Notes: generated from the sequence alone by a model not told the origin. A stretch of DNA of 53,441 nt from Candidatus Brocadia sp. (GCA_021646415.1 SOEU01000023.1:1-53441), one strand, 5' to 3'. Positions 24,892 through 34,469 are shown, counted from the stretch's first letter. Program-made: numbers and translations.

Positions 24892-24952
24892 GGGAAAATT
24901 ACCTTTTTTATAAAATTTGCAGGGGAAGGTTTGAAACCTCCCTTGCATTAGG

Positions 24953-27268
24953 TTAAAACTTCGGTTTAAACAGCATCAGGCAACTCGGAGATATAAATAA
25001 GTCGGATATGATTGCATTTAACATCGTTACACTTGTGAGTATGCCAAAATATTGCACAGGTTTAAAACTTGAAAAAGAAAAAACCATAAACCCAACGGCC
25101 GCTGATAAGGAAGTAAACAGGGCTGTTTTTCCAACCCCTTGTAATGTATGACAAATTGCCTTTGAAGCATTTCCGGAAACAGACACTTCTTTTTTAAAAC
25201 GATAAAAAATGTGGATCGTGTTATCGACAGAAATCCCCAGCGCAATACTGGCAATCATGATCGTTGCCGCATCAAGTTTCATACCTGTAAGTCCCATCAA
25301 ACCCAGTGTTATGGTACTGGGCAACAAATTTGGTATAACACTGATAAGCCCGATTTTTACAGATTTTAGAATGACTGCTGTTGAAATAAAGGTCAGCAAA
25401 AAGGCCAGGGAAAAGGACTGTATCTCACTCCGAAGGATGTTATCCTGAACACTGATCAAAAGGGGAACTATCCCTGTGATATGCCATGTCAGCGCAGTTG
25501 TATCAAGATGTCTGTGAATGTATTCTTTTATCGATTTTATAACTGCCTGATATCGGTTCGAGCCAACCTGCTTCATCCGGACTGATATCCTTGCATCAGT
25601 ATTTCCTTTTGTATACAGACGATTGACATATTTATCACCATATACAGAAGCCAGTTTTACATAATCCATAGACTCTTTTTCTGTATCCGGGATAGAGTAA
25701 TATTGTGGCTTATCATCATTCATGAATTGATGCGTTTTCTGGATGTAATTTGCCACAGATAGTGAACCAGTCACTTCAGGTATTCCGTGAAGATATTTTT
25801 GGAGATCTACCAGATTGTTCAATATGCCTGGCTGAAATATGCTGATACTATTCGTTGCTTCAGCAACGATTTCAACAGGCAGCAAGCCCATGAGATGACT
25901 TTCGATATAGGCATTATCTCTCGCAATCTGACTATTTTTTGGAAAGGAGGCCATAAGGTCGGATTCCACCTGAAGTTTTGAGATACCCCACACAAAGAAT
26001 AAACCCACAACAAGACCACAGAGAAGGACATATCCCTTGTAATTTACGATAAAACGACCTAATCCAGATAGAAGCAGTCCAAAGCCCCGTTCTCTGTCAT
26101 GCCTCTCTGCCAAAGAATTTTCAGATAATACTATATTTTCAGCATCAATAGACCTATACGATGGGACAAAGGAAAGGAGTATAGGTATAAGCGTCATGCC
26201 GATAATAAAGGTAAGCGCTGCACAACCTCCCATGAACAAACCCGTGATGAAAACGGGAGGAATGCTGCTGGTTGTCAGTGAAACGAACCCAATAGCCGTT
26301 GTGATGCTGGTCATAAGAATGGGAATACCAACGTGCCGTAAGGTATTACAAATAGCATCTTCTTTGTGGGTAAAAAATTTACTTTCCTGGTAATAATAAC
26401 TGATCAGATGGATCGAGGCAGAAAGAGCAATAATAAAGGTCAGGGGGAGGAGCATATTTGAAATCATGTTCATTGTCTGGCCAAAGAGCACAAAACATCC
26501 GGTAATCCATGTGATACATACCCCAACGGTCAACATGGGAATTAATACCCCTGAAATTTTTCTAAACAGGCATCCTAATACAATGATCGACATCGCAAAC
26601 ATAAGCGGCGTAAATTTGGTCATGTCTTGCTTTGACATACGATCAAGTTCCGCATTTACAACGGAAGGACCGGCTAAATAATACTTCTGTTTTCTCTTCT
26701 CCGTGTCCGTCGGTCTGACAGTCGCTTCAGAAAGTACTTTTTTGACCTCAGACACTAATTGTTTTCTCGATTCCGGTCCTGCACATTTCACTGTGGCAAT
26801 GATTGCTGTGGTCTTACCGTTTTGAGAAATAATGGTATTTTGATAGAGTGAATCCGTGAGTAGTTGCTGTTTAAAAATGTTCGTCAAAGGACGGCCATGT
26901 TGAACCCTGAGTATTTCTTTAAAAACAGGAGATGTAATTTTGTCTTTCAACACATCTGCTAACGAAATGACCCCTGCAATACCATCCAATCTTTTCAGCT
27001 TTTCTGCAAGGGTGTTAATATATCGGATACGGTTTTTGGTGAATATGTTAACTGCACTGAAGGCTACAACCAAAAACTCCTCATCTCCGAATTTCTTTAA
27101 AAATACCTTGTAATAATCCAGATCCCTGTCATTTTTTGAAAGCCAGATTTCGATAGAATTATCTGTTCTCATTTCTCTGGCATAGTAACCAAAAAATGCT
27201 GTTATAACCAGAATTACAACAAGCATTGCTATTCTATATTTGAGAAGGATTCGAACGTATCTTTTCAA
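24953..27268 (-). CDS. MMPL/RND-family lipid exporter
   Basis: A 771-residue RND-type transporter with two repeated halves. Each half has one leading membrane helix (RIAMLVVILVITAFFGYYA; GYVLLCGLVVGLFFVWGI), a large extracytoplasmic loop and a cluster of about five helices (from FTPLMFAMSIIVLGCL; from IQSFSLAFLLTFISTAVIL). The segments GVPILMTSITTAIGFVSL-like (GIPILMTSITTAIGFVSL) and VGKTALFTSLSAAVGFMVF are the paired helix-4 signatures of MMPL/HpnN and SSD-type proteins. Such proteins move lipids, hopanoids or other hydrophobic molecules using the proton gradient. The gene is followed by an acyl-activating enzyme and preceded by membrane glycosyltransferases. Confidence 0.9.
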   Translation of the reverse strand: MKRYVRILLKYRIAMLVVILVITAFFGYYAREMRTDNSIEIWLSKNDRDLDYYKVFLKKFGDEEFLVVAFSAVNIFTKNRIRYINTLAEKLKRLDGIAGVISLADVLKDKITSPVFKEILRVQHGRPLTNIFKQQLLTDSLYQNTIISQNGKTTAIIATVKCAGPESRKQLVSEVKKVLSEATVRPTDTEKRKQKYYLAGPSVVNAELDRMSKQDMTKFTPLMFAMSIIVLGCLFRKISGVLIPMLTVGVCITWITGCFVLFGQTMNMISNMLLPLTFIIALSASIHLISYYYQESKFFTHKEDAICNTLRHVGIPILMTSITTAIGFVSLTTSSIPPVFITGLFMGGCAALTFIIGMTLIPILLSFVPSYRSIDAENIVLSENSLAERHDRERGFGLLLSGLGRFIVNYKGYVLLCGLVVGLFFVWGISKLQVESDLMASFPKNSQIARDNAYIESHLMGLLPVEIVAEATNSISIFQPGILNNLVDLQKYLHGIPEVTGSLSVANYIQKTHQFMNDDKPQYYSIPDTEKESMDYVKLASVYGDKYVNRLYTKGNTDARISVRMKQVGSNRYQAVIKSIKEYIHRHLDTTALTWHITGIVPLLISVQDNILRSEIQSFSLAFLLTFISTAVILKSVKIGLISVIPNLLPSTITLGLMGLTGMKLDAATIMIASIALGISVDNTIHIFYRFKKEVSVSGNASKAICHTLQGVGKTALFTSLSAAVGFMVFSFSSFKPVQYFGILTSVTMLNAIISDLFISPSCLMLFKPKF

Positions 27269-27332
27269 GATTCATATCCTTTATTACAAAGGTCTCTTTG
27301 AACAAACTTTGAAAAAATCTTTCTGTGCATTA

Positions 27333-28775
27333 TCAAGGTGCACCCGTTGTTTTGCTCTTAAGGCAAAAGAGCATCATGTTTTCATGACCGACTTTACGAT
27401 TGAGAATCAATTCTCCCGAAAGAGGCTCTTTACCTTTAAGAAGAGTCATAAGATCCTGTTCACTAACAAGGTAATACCTTGCCTTATCATTGCATAAGGT
27501 TTTGGTTACAGAGGGGTCGTTTCGATTGATTTCACAGATTCTGTCATAGTCTCGTCCTACCCATGCCAGTACTTCCTTGGTACCAGATACACAGTATATA
27601 CACGAATTTGGCTTAATCACTCCAAGGACTTCTTTTGCAAAAAATATTTTTGAGTTTTTGTATGGTTGCAGAAAAGGCTGAATAGCTACAAAGTAAATGG
27701 GAATTGACGCTATTGAAATTATTATGAGTATCCTTGCAGATCGCCGCACGATACGACTTGTTATCCCATGTCGAACGACTGTGGCGGCAATCCCTAGCGC
27801 CAGAAATGGGTCAAGTGGAAGAAGGTAATGCTGCCGTTTTTTGGAAATACATGAAATAACGATAAACATAGCCCCCGCAATTGCAAGGGGCGCAGAGTAA
27901 CCATATCGCCGCAAATCAACAATAGCAAGAGGAAGGAAAATCGAAAGTGGTACCGTGAGTATGAGCACATACGGAACATACCAAAAAAACGATTTCACGC
28001 TTCCTTCCCTTGTTACATCAAGATCAGGCTGGAATATCACCCCACGGAGATATTCACCACCGTCACGAAGATAAGCAGGAATAGCCCAGATAGCAATGGC
28101 AGTGAGGAGTCCAAGCAAGAAACCAGTCCAACCGAGTCGAGGGCGTGTAAAGTTCAGGTTGCGGAATGGTGCAAAAACTACAAAAAAGATTGGGACGAGA
28201 ATTCCGTAGGGACCCTTCGTTATCACTCCAACACCAGCAAATAGTCCTGCAAGCGTAAAGTAAAACGTTCTTGGAAAATGATTGTATTTTCGCATCCCGA
28301 TTCCGAGGCAAAGGCACGAGAATAAAATCATGGCGCAAAAAATCATGTCGGGCCTGGCATGACGCGCCCAGAGACTATAACCAGGCATACCAAGTAATAC
28401 AATTGCCCCAACCAGCGCCGAACGCCGGTCCAGAAGCAAAAGACCTATGCCATAGGTGGCTAGCACCCCCAGCATGCCGGCAATAGCAGATGGCATGCGT
28501 GCAATAGTCATGCTCGGTTTCCCCACTATGCGCGTAATGAATGCTGCAGGTGCGTGAATAACCGGTGGCTTGTCGTAGTATATCTTACCGAAGAGTCTCG
28601 GCACCAGGTAATCGCCCCGTTCGGCCATTTCGCGAATAATTTCTGCGTGCCGGATCTCGCGGCTCGCAAGATATCGCTCCTGCCCAAGGGCTGGAAATAT
28701 AACCAAACCGGAAACGACAACCAATATGAGTATATCAAAGTAATATTTTTGCCGTTTCCTGGAATTTTCCTGCAT
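27333..28775 (-). CDS. PMT-family (GT39/GT83) membrane glycosyltransferase
   Basis: A 480-residue integral membrane protein with about 10-12 helices. The first periplasmic loop has the family pattern of charged residues: ERYLASREIRHAEIIREMAE then YLVPRLFGKIYYDKPPVIH, equivalent to the DEARYA..M...GDWL.P...G..Y..KPPL region of ArnT-like enzymes. The catalytic acidic residue of that loop appears as Glu. These enzymes transfer a sugar from an undecaprenyl- or dolichyl-phosphate carrier to lipid or protein outside the inner membrane. A soluble C-terminal part (ARYYLVSEQDLMTLL) follows the helices. It lies downstream of a second enzyme of the same family. Confidence 0.9.
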   Translation of the reverse strand: MQENSRKRQKYYFDILILVVVSGLVIFPALGQERYLASREIRHAEIIREMAERGDYLVPRLFGKIYYDKPPVIHAPAAFITRIVGKPSMTIARMPSAIAGMLGVLATYGIGLLLLDRRSALVGAIVLLGMPGYSLWARHARPDMIFCAMILFSCLCLGIGMRKYNHFPRTFYFTLAGLFAGVGVITKGPYGILVPIFFVVFAPFRNLNFTRPRLGWTGFLLGLLTAIAIWAIPAYLRDGGEYLRGVIFQPDLDVTREGSVKSFFWYVPYVLILTVPLSIFLPLAIVDLRRYGYSAPLAIAGAMFIVISCISKKRQHYLLPLDPFLALGIAATVVRHGITSRIVRRSARILIIISIASIPIYFVAIQPFLQPYKNSKIFFAKEVLGVIKPNSCIYCVSGTKEVLAWVGRDYDRICEINRNDPSVTKTLCNDKARYYLVSEQDLMTLLKGKEPLSGELILNRKVGHENMMLFCLKSKTTGAP

Positions 28776-28795
28776 ACAGAAGTTCCTTTGTTAAT

Positions 28796-30430
28796 TCAGT
28801 CTTTTTCTAATATGACATGCGTATTATTCTGACATACGGCATGCAACTTCTTTTTCTGAATCCATGCCCGCTTTTTCTGATAATCATTTCTACTCATAAC
28901 GACATAAAGAGGGCATTCTTGATCAGAAAGAAGTTTTTTCAATCTAGTATCTGCATCTAATTCCAGCACATTTTTTCCACTATAAAAGACAAGGCTTGGC
29001 ATAGGTTTTCCGCAACTCAAAAGCGTATAATTCTTCTTGTCTGAAAGATAGTTTTTCACAATATCCTTTGTGGACCGAACGGTTCCCAATGAATTCGCTG
29101 AATAGGCCATGGTGATGCCGAGGATTAAACAATTCGTGAAACAAAAGACCTTTATTATGTAGGAAAAATGCCTGTTCACGAAGAAAGTATAGAGCGATAC
29201 CACTGTCCCGACGAAAAGAACAATAATGGGAACAACCATATGAATTGCGGATAAACCATGCACAGTTGGCGGCCATTCAAATATGATAAACATGAGCACC
29301 AGGGGCATTGTTGCAGACACGCATAGAACAGGCCACACGATCCATAAGTACCCTTTCCCTAAGAGGTCTTCTGTTTCCCATCGTGAAAGTGACGTGGTTA
29401 GCAGTGCAATGGAAGGAGAAACGGGAAGGATATAGGTCATCAATTTCGAGTGAGACAGAGAAAAAAAGGTCACGGTAAGGATGAACCAGGAACAGGAAAA
29501 ATACACCTGTCTTTTTTCCTTTCCTGGCATACTTTGCCTTTGTTTTAGGGCATGAACAAAAGGAATAAATACAAACAGCGACCAGGGGAAAAATCCCATG
29601 AAAAATACCGGTGCATAATAATAAAAAGGTTGTGGGTGGGCATAACCGCTGACAAATCTGCCAGACATCTCTTGCGAAAGCAATGCAAAGATTTGTTTTG
29701 TGCCCAGGGACAGCCAGAAGGGAATACCCCACGAACAGATAATAGCAAGGAAAACCAGGAACCCCGGTAGATACCAAAGATTCCTGATATACCGAAAGTC
29801 ACGTATCCATAAGAGGAATCCCATGGTAATCAGGATAAACAACAAGATACCTACCGGCCCTTTTATCAGAAAGACCATACTCAGGAGAAAGTAAAGGAAT
29901 AACCGCCTGAGGTTGCTTTTATGAGCTTCCGTATATTCGATGAAGAAAAGGTAAAGGCTGGCACAGACAAAAAAGGTCAGGAGCATATCCGTAATACATA
30001 AACGGGAAATGAGAAAAAACAATGGATTGGACATCAGTATTAAACCAGCCCAAAAACCATTTTTGCAGTCTTCAAGCCTTTTCCCCCACAGATAGACGAT
30101 CAATACTGTGCCCATAGCCGCCAGGGCTGAGGGTAATCGTGCACTGAATTCGTTTATCCCAAAAATTTTATAGGATATGGCAATGGTCCAATAGAAGAGA
30201 GGAGGTTTATTAATGCGTGGAGCGCCATTAAAGTGCGGCACGACCCAATGGTTGTTCAGCACCATATCGCTCGCTGTAGCGGCATAACGAGGTTCATCGG
30301 GATCAATGAGCGGCGTTGCCCAGGTATGCCAGAGAAATAGAGTCAGACCAATTAGGATTAAGCCAGAGAGAAAAGGAATGTCCTTCTTTGTTATCCTTTC
30401 CACAGAATGCTGATTAATATTTGTTTCCAT
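28796..30430 (-). CDS. PMT-family membrane glycosyltransferase (ArnT-like)
   Basis: 544 residues from ATG 30430, which has an AGGTG site seven bases upstream. A longer frame to 30499 lacks one. The periplasmic loop after helix 1 shows the family hallmark WATPLIDPDEPRYAATASDM, then HWVVPHFNGAPRINKPPLFYW, with DPDEPRYA holding the catalytic acidic pair. About eleven helices and a short soluble C-terminus (KKLLSDQECPLYVVMSRNDY) follow. The role is transfer of a polyprenyl-phosphate-linked sugar to an acceptor on the outer face of the membrane. It is probably cotranscribed with the LAB_N and GT2 genes upstream, which would supply the carrier-linked sugar. Confidence 0.92.
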   Translation of the reverse strand: METNINQHSVERITKKDIPFLSGLILIGLTLFLWHTWATPLIDPDEPRYAATASDMVLNNHWVVPHFNGAPRINKPPLFYWTIAISYKIFGINEFSARLPSALAAMGTVLIVYLWGKRLEDCKNGFWAGLILMSNPLFFLISRLCITDMLLTFFVCASLYLFFIEYTEAHKSNLRRLFLYFLLSMVFLIKGPVGILLFILITMGFLLWIRDFRYIRNLWYLPGFLVFLAIICSWGIPFWLSLGTKQIFALLSQEMSGRFVSGYAHPQPFYYYAPVFFMGFFPWSLFVFIPFVHALKQRQSMPGKEKRQVYFSCSWFILTVTFFSLSHSKLMTYILPVSPSIALLTTSLSRWETEDLLGKGYLWIVWPVLCVSATMPLVLMFIIFEWPPTVHGLSAIHMVVPIIVLFVGTVVSLYTFFVNRHFSYIIKVFCFTNCLILGITMAYSANSLGTVRSTKDIVKNYLSDKKNYTLLSCGKPMPSLVFYSGKNVLELDADTRLKKLLSDQECPLYVVMSRNDYQKKRAWIQKKKLHAVCQNNTHVILEKD

Positions 30431-30508
30431 GATACACCTGCTATGCCTTATGCTCCATGGTTTTGGTGTGTTTCCGTTCAGATACAAAATAGGATTCACT
30501 CAGCCCAT

Positions 30509-30838
30509 TTATTCAACAGCAGTATTTAAGGAATTAATCCCTTTGCCGGTTGCCATGTCCAGGAGTCTTTTCTTTTTGTAAATTAACATAATATTGCGAG
30601 CATAGATAAAAATCCCTGCGGATTGTCCCATGATAAAAACAGGGTCACGTCTGAATATCGCATAGGTAAATAATATGACGCTGCCCGCCATGCTTAAATA
30701 CCAGAATACCTCCGGAATAATGCTTTCGCCGCGTTTTTCCGAGACAATCCATTGTATAAAAAATCGGGAACCGAACAAAAGTTGTCCAATAAGACCAAAC
30801 ACAACCCAGAAATTAATATGTGTTATAAGATTTTTCAT
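30509..30838 (-). CDS. LAB_N domain small membrane protein, copy A
   Basis: A 109-residue protein consisting of the domain found at the N-terminus of some lipid-A-disaccharide synthases. It has three membrane helices and the signature GSRFFIQWIVSEKRGESIIPEVFWYLS. It has no enzymatic domain of its own. In many genomes it stands beside a polyprenyl-phosphate glycosyltransferase, as here: it overlaps the GT2 gene upstream by 26 bases and is followed by a PMT-type enzyme. A role in carrier-sugar flipping or in organising the pathway is plausible but unproven. A close paralogue of the same length is at 38317-38646. Confidence 0.92.
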   Translation of the reverse strand: MKNLITHINFWVVFGLIGQLLFGSRFFIQWIVSEKRGESIIPEVFWYLSMAGSVILFTYAIFRRDPVFIMGQSAGIFIYARNIMLIYKKKRLLDMATGKGINSLNTAVE

Positions 30839-31538
30839 TTTCTACCTCATAATGAAGTTTCCTTTTTTTCATCCACCGTACAGCCAACAAATCTATAAAT
30901 GCCCTGAATGCCCTGTTCGATATCCCGTATTTTGATTTTCCAAACTTCCGGGGATAGTGGTTTACAACAATCTCAGCAACGGTAAACCCCTCCATCTTAA
31001 ACAGGGTGGGCAAAAACCGATGCATGCCGTTATATAACCTGATGTGTATGAGACATTCCCTGCGATATGCCTTGAGAGAGCATCCTGTATCCTTAATATC
31101 CTCACTTGAAAGCTTGTTTCTTATATAATTGGCTACTTGAGAAGAAATGCGTTTGATCCACGGGTCGTTCCTCTTCTGTCTCCACCCGCATACCATGTCA
31201 TAAGAATTCAGTTTTTCAAGTAATTTTGGGATATCCAGAGGATCATTTTGCATATCGGCATCCATAGAAACAATATATTTCCCCGCAGCAGATTTAAAGC
31301 CGGCATCCATTGCCGCCGTTTGTCCTGCGTTCCTCTTGAAATGAATGGTACGGAAGTTTTCATGTTTGGTGCACCATGCATTCAGTTTTTCCGTACTGCC
31401 GTCTATACTGCCGTCATTCACGAAGATTACCTCGTAATTTTGTTTCTCCATGGCATGGAGAATAGAATGCCCGAGAGGTTCAATGTTATCTGCCTCGTTG
31501 TATAAGGGAATAACAAGAGAAATATCCGGATTTTTCAT
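30813..31538 (-). CDS. GT2 polyprenyl-phosphate glycosyltransferase, copy A
   Basis: A 241-residue GT-A fold enzyme of the dolichol-phosphate mannosyltransferase / ArnC group. Motifs are ISLVIPLYNEADNIEPL, VIFVNDGSIDGS, the nucleotide-sugar/metal site VSMDADMQNDP (DxD) and KDTGCSLKAYRRE. It lacks the two C-terminal membrane helices of ArnC, so membrane association may come from the adjacent LAB_N protein. It would attach a sugar to a polyprenyl phosphate for use by the neighbouring PMT-type enzymes. The start overlaps the stop of the PMT gene upstream (ATGA), and the end overlaps the LAB_N start. A close paralogue is at 38639-39343. Confidence 0.94.
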   Translation of the reverse strand: MKNPDISLVIPLYNEADNIEPLGHSILHAMEKQNYEVIFVNDGSIDGSTEKLNAWCTKHENFRTIHFKRNAGQTAAMDAGFKSAAGKYIVSMDADMQNDPLDIPKLLEKLNSYDMVCGWRQKRNDPWIKRISSQVANYIRNKLSSEDIKDTGCSLKAYRRECLIHIRLYNGMHRFLPTLFKMEGFTVAEIVVNHYPRKFGKSKYGISNRAFRAFIDLLAVRWMKKRKLHYEVENEKSYNTY

Positions 31539-33181
31539 TGTTGGTAAATCTTTTGTTGATTTTTTTTATAAATAAGCGTTACCTGACGTTTTGTGGTGCA
31601 AACATCTAAGGTATTTAAGGTATCATCAAGTGCATCATCTTTTATTTTTTCAAAAATTTTCTTTCCAACGATGCAGAGTGGTTTGTGGTCAGGGGCATTC
31701 ATAAAGGTCTTTAATTCCTGTATACTTTTGATCATCGGGACATGCATCTTCAGACTCAAATTTACAATATTCCATAAAGATTCCCCTAGTTCATAACCAC
31801 ATATATGGTATGTATTCAGGTCTCCCAAGTTTTTTTCTATCGCATAAGTCAGCTTTGTGCCAAAGGTTTCATTCCGTGAATGGATAGTAAGACAATGCAC
31901 ATATATTCCCCATCCTATGACGGTTATGAGCATACAGATAGCAAAATACACATTGACTAGTCCATTCTTCTGACGGAGAAAGAAAAACACTTTCATCACA
32001 ATGAGAAGCATTATCAAGGAGACGAATATTCCAACCCAGGAATAGTTGAAAAAGTAGGCAGGCACAATAACAAGCAGGATTGCCGTCAGTCCGATCATTG
32101 TGAAAATAATCCAACGTACAGATGAGCGTAACCACGAAGGAAGTATGACCGACCCTTTTAATGTATCATCAATGAGAGCTGCCATTAAGATCGATAATGC
32201 TGGATAAAGGGGGAGCATATACCGCGGGTGTTTTGCCTTGGCTACACAGAGAATTGTAAAAACGAGTACGGCCCAGCAGAAAATGAATGTAATGTATTCA
32301 TCTCCCAAGCGCCATTTTTTATAGGCATAGATGGCGGCTAATGGAATGAATAATGACCACGGGAGGAAATCTGCCCAAATATTCACAAAATAATAATAAA
32401 AAGGTTCGCCGTTATTTACAGGATTATTAATCCGAGTCAAAAATTCTCTCTTTATGGTAGCCATAAAAGGTTCAAGCCCTACCTTTAAGCAATATGCGAT
32501 ACAAATGCCGGCCATTATCATGATGAGGATACTACCCCATTGCCATTTCAGTTCTTTGAAGGCCTTTAAATCCCTTTGAAAAGCCAAAAAAGAGACAATA
32601 ATACTGAGGATAAAGATAATTCCCAGCGGCCCCTTCGTTAAGATGGCAAAGAACATGGAGAGATGCATGCCGATATAAAATTCCTTGTTTTGTTTGTATC
32701 CGAGGTAAAAGGAAAAGAGGGCCAGTGTTATAAAGAGGGTAAAGAGCATATCGGGGAAGGCAGACCGACCGTACCAGAAATATCTTTGAGAAGTAGCAAG
32801 GATAATAGCTGCGATGAAGGCAGCGCGTTGATTAAAGAATTTTTGGGTAAAGTAATAAATCACAAGGATACTTGAAAAGCCGGCAATTGCACCAGGTAAT
32901 CTGGCGGTAAGGGGGGTTACTTGATGCCCGATGGAAGAAAAAAGGGCAATCAACCACATCAGCATGGGGGGTTTGTTCAGATAGATTTCGCCATGTTTAT
33001 GGAGTACTAGCCAGCTACCCCCTTGTATCATCTCTTGTGTAATCACTGCAAACCGACGAGCGTCCTTAATCTCAAAACTTCTGCTGCCTAACTCAAAAAA
33101 GAAAAGAAAGATACTTACACCCACAAGGATACAAAACAAATGATGTTGTTTTATGAATGCAAACAATCGATTCGTTTCCAT
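31535..33181 (-). CDS. PMT-family membrane glycosyltransferase
   Basis: A 548-residue enzyme with about eleven helices. The first loop reads RSFEIKDARRFAVITQEMIQ, then SWLVLHKHGEIYLNKPPMLMW, the ArnT-like pattern with KDARR in place of DEARY. A segment GRSAFPDMLFTLF and the later KAKHPRYMLPLYPALSILMA are also typical of the family. The last ~90 residues form a soluble domain (GDLNTYHICGYELGESLWNI). It would use a polyprenyl-linked sugar made by the GT2 enzyme encoded next. Its stop overlaps that gene by ATGA. It appears to be the first gene of the five-gene minus-strand glycosylation run. Confidence 0.9.
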   Translation of the reverse strand: METNRLFAFIKQHHLFCILVGVSIFLFFFELGSRSFEIKDARRFAVITQEMIQGGSWLVLHKHGEIYLNKPPMLMWLIALFSSIGHQVTPLTARLPGAIAGFSSILVIYYFTQKFFNQRAAFIAAIILATSQRYFWYGRSAFPDMLFTLFITLALFSFYLGYKQNKEFYIGMHLSMFFAILTKGPLGIIFILSIIVSFLAFQRDLKAFKELKWQWGSILIMIMAGICIAYCLKVGLEPFMATIKREFLTRINNPVNNGEPFYYYFVNIWADFLPWSLFIPLAAIYAYKKWRLGDEYITFIFCWAVLVFTILCVAKAKHPRYMLPLYPALSILMAALIDDTLKGSVILPSWLRSSVRWIIFTMIGLTAILLVIVPAYFFNYSWVGIFVSLIMLLIVMKVFFFLRQKNGLVNVYFAICMLITVIGWGIYVHCLTIHSRNETFGTKLTYAIEKNLGDLNTYHICGYELGESLWNIVNLSLKMHVPMIKSIQELKTFMNAPDHKPLCIVGKKIFEKIKDDALDDTLNTLDVCTTKRQVTLIYKKNQQKIYQQ

Positions 33182-33271
33182 CGATAAAGTTTCATCCCTT
33201 AATTTATTATTTCTTACCGAAACTCCATATAACAGACACCAATACGCAATTTCATTTACACTCAGCTTCTT

Positions 33272-33853
33272 TTAAGGCGCAGAAGATGTTTCTGCGGTGG
33301 TGGTATAAATATAATCATCAGTGGCGGCTCCGTCTCCGTTTGCTTCGCACCCTGCTGCATAAAATGTGATTGGATTAGCTGCGTCGCTGGGTGCCTTCCA
33401 CTTAATCTTCCAACTTTTCTTTTTAATGCCGTTGAATGTTTGCTCTATATATTTACCCTTGTCCGCCTGCTCCAACCCACGGGAGTCATTTGGGAGAATA
33501 ACCTGGGTAGTATTTCCTATTTTTTTAAATGTTCCAACCCTGTTGCCATTGGCATCCAGCGCTGTCAACTCAAATCCATGCTTTTTTCCGCTGGAACTAC
33601 GAAAGGAAACCTTCAATTTTACTGTTTTGCCTGGAGTATAAGCGGTGGGGGCAGTGATTGAAAATATTGCGTTACCCGAATCAAGGCTAAAGGAGTTGTG
33701 ACAACCATCCGTATTACATGTGCCGTGGTCATTTGGAGCGCCTGTAGAGTAAGCGACCGGACCTCCTGCTGATGCGAATAAGGTATTCGAGAGAAAACTA
33801 TATAGGGCAACACTCAATCCAATACAAAGTACAGTTTTTTGTAAATATTTCAT
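33272..33853 (-). CDS. Exported Reeler/choice-of-anchor-V-like protein with a CX4CH haem-like motif
   Basis: 193 residues from ATG 33853, which has AAGGA eight bases upstream; the frame extends to 33892. A signal peptide ends near SNTLFASA. It is followed by GGPVAYSTGAPNDHGTCNTDGCHNS. In homologous secreted proteins this position holds CxxCH (GAPG...CxxCH), the single covalent haem site. Here four residues separate the Cys pair (Cys46, Cys51, His52). The rest is a beta-sandwich-like domain (YTPGKTVKLKVSFRSSSG, then GFELTALDANGNRVGTF) of the Reeler/choice-of-anchor V type. A role as a cell-surface or periplasmic redox or adhesion protein is possible. It follows the DUF5666-like gene on the same strand. 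Confidence 0.75.
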   Translation of the reverse strand: MKYLQKTVLCIGLSVALYSFLSNTLFASAGGPVAYSTGAPNDHGTCNTDGCHNSFSLDSGNAIFSITAPTAYTPGKTVKLKVSFRSSSGKKHGFELTALDANGNRVGTFKKIGNTTQVILPNDSRGLEQADKGKYIEQTFNGIKKKSWKIKWKAPSDAANPITFYAAGCEANGDGAATDDYIYTTTAETSSAP

Positions 33854-33899
33854 TGGACCAATCCTTTTTTTAAAATTGTGAAATGAAGTCACTTATCCT

Positions 33900-34469
33900 T
33901 TAGTGGCAGAAGTTACAACTCTCAGAACGTATGATCATTTTCTTGGCAACCAACTGACTATCCTTGGCGATAACATATACATCCACACTGACACCTGAAC
34001 GCATATTATCAAACGAAATCGTTCTTCCACCCATGATAACACTCGGTAGATTTCCAGCATCTACCGGTTGACCCATAATGACAAAGGTATCTTTAGAGGT
34101 GTTCACCTTCTCCGTTTTTCCCGTGATTTTTCCGTCATATTTTTTATTTAGTTTTACAGGATCTTTAATACTTATTGCTTCGATGACACCTGAATCATCG
34201 GCACTGCCCGTAATCTTAATAATGTTACCTTCCTGAATATCCGATAGTGTTGCATTATTAACCCCCTTTACCTTTATCTTTGCATTACTGGCATCCACTT
34301 GCACAAGAGTATCTATTATCGTGATCGCTCCCGTATTTTCATCCAGGCTGCTTACTGCCCCCACGATCTTGTCTTTTGCGGATGCCGCTACCGGGAGGAT
34401 AGCCCCCGTTGTAAATATACCAACAATTAAAGCCCCAGATACAAAACGTTTTTTCACCTGCGTAAACAT
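33900..34469 (-). CDS. Exported DUF5666-like OB-repeat protein ending in CXXCH
   Basis: 189 residues from ATG 34469, preceded by GGGAGG four bases away. A signal peptide (LIVGIFTTGAILPVAASA) leads into two repeats of a small beta-barrel type: IVGAVSSLDENTGAITIID with IQEGNIIKITGSADDSG, then YDGKITGKTEKVNTSKDTF. This is the layout of DUF5666 exported proteins. The protein ends SESCNFCH and stop, so the His of a CXXCH haem motif is the very last residue. Such a terminal haem site is unusual, and whether haem is attached cannot be known from sequence. It lies 47 bases upstream of the Reeler-like protein gene, whose own haem-like motif is also atypical. Confidence 0.75.
   Translation of the reverse strand: MFTQVKKRFVSGALIVGIFTTGAILPVAASAKDKIVGAVSSLDENTGAITIIDTLVQVDASNAKIKVKGVNNATLSDIQEGNIIKITGSADDSGVIEAISIKDPVKLNKKYDGKITGKTEKVNTSKDTFVIMGQPVDAGNLPSVIMGGRTISFDNMRSGVSVDVYVIAKDSQLVAKKMIIRSESCNFCH

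Noticed and set aside
29277-29777. 166-codon minus-strand frame
   Set aside because: It lies wholly inside the PMT glycosyltransferase gene (28796-30430) in another frame and has no independent start signal or family match.
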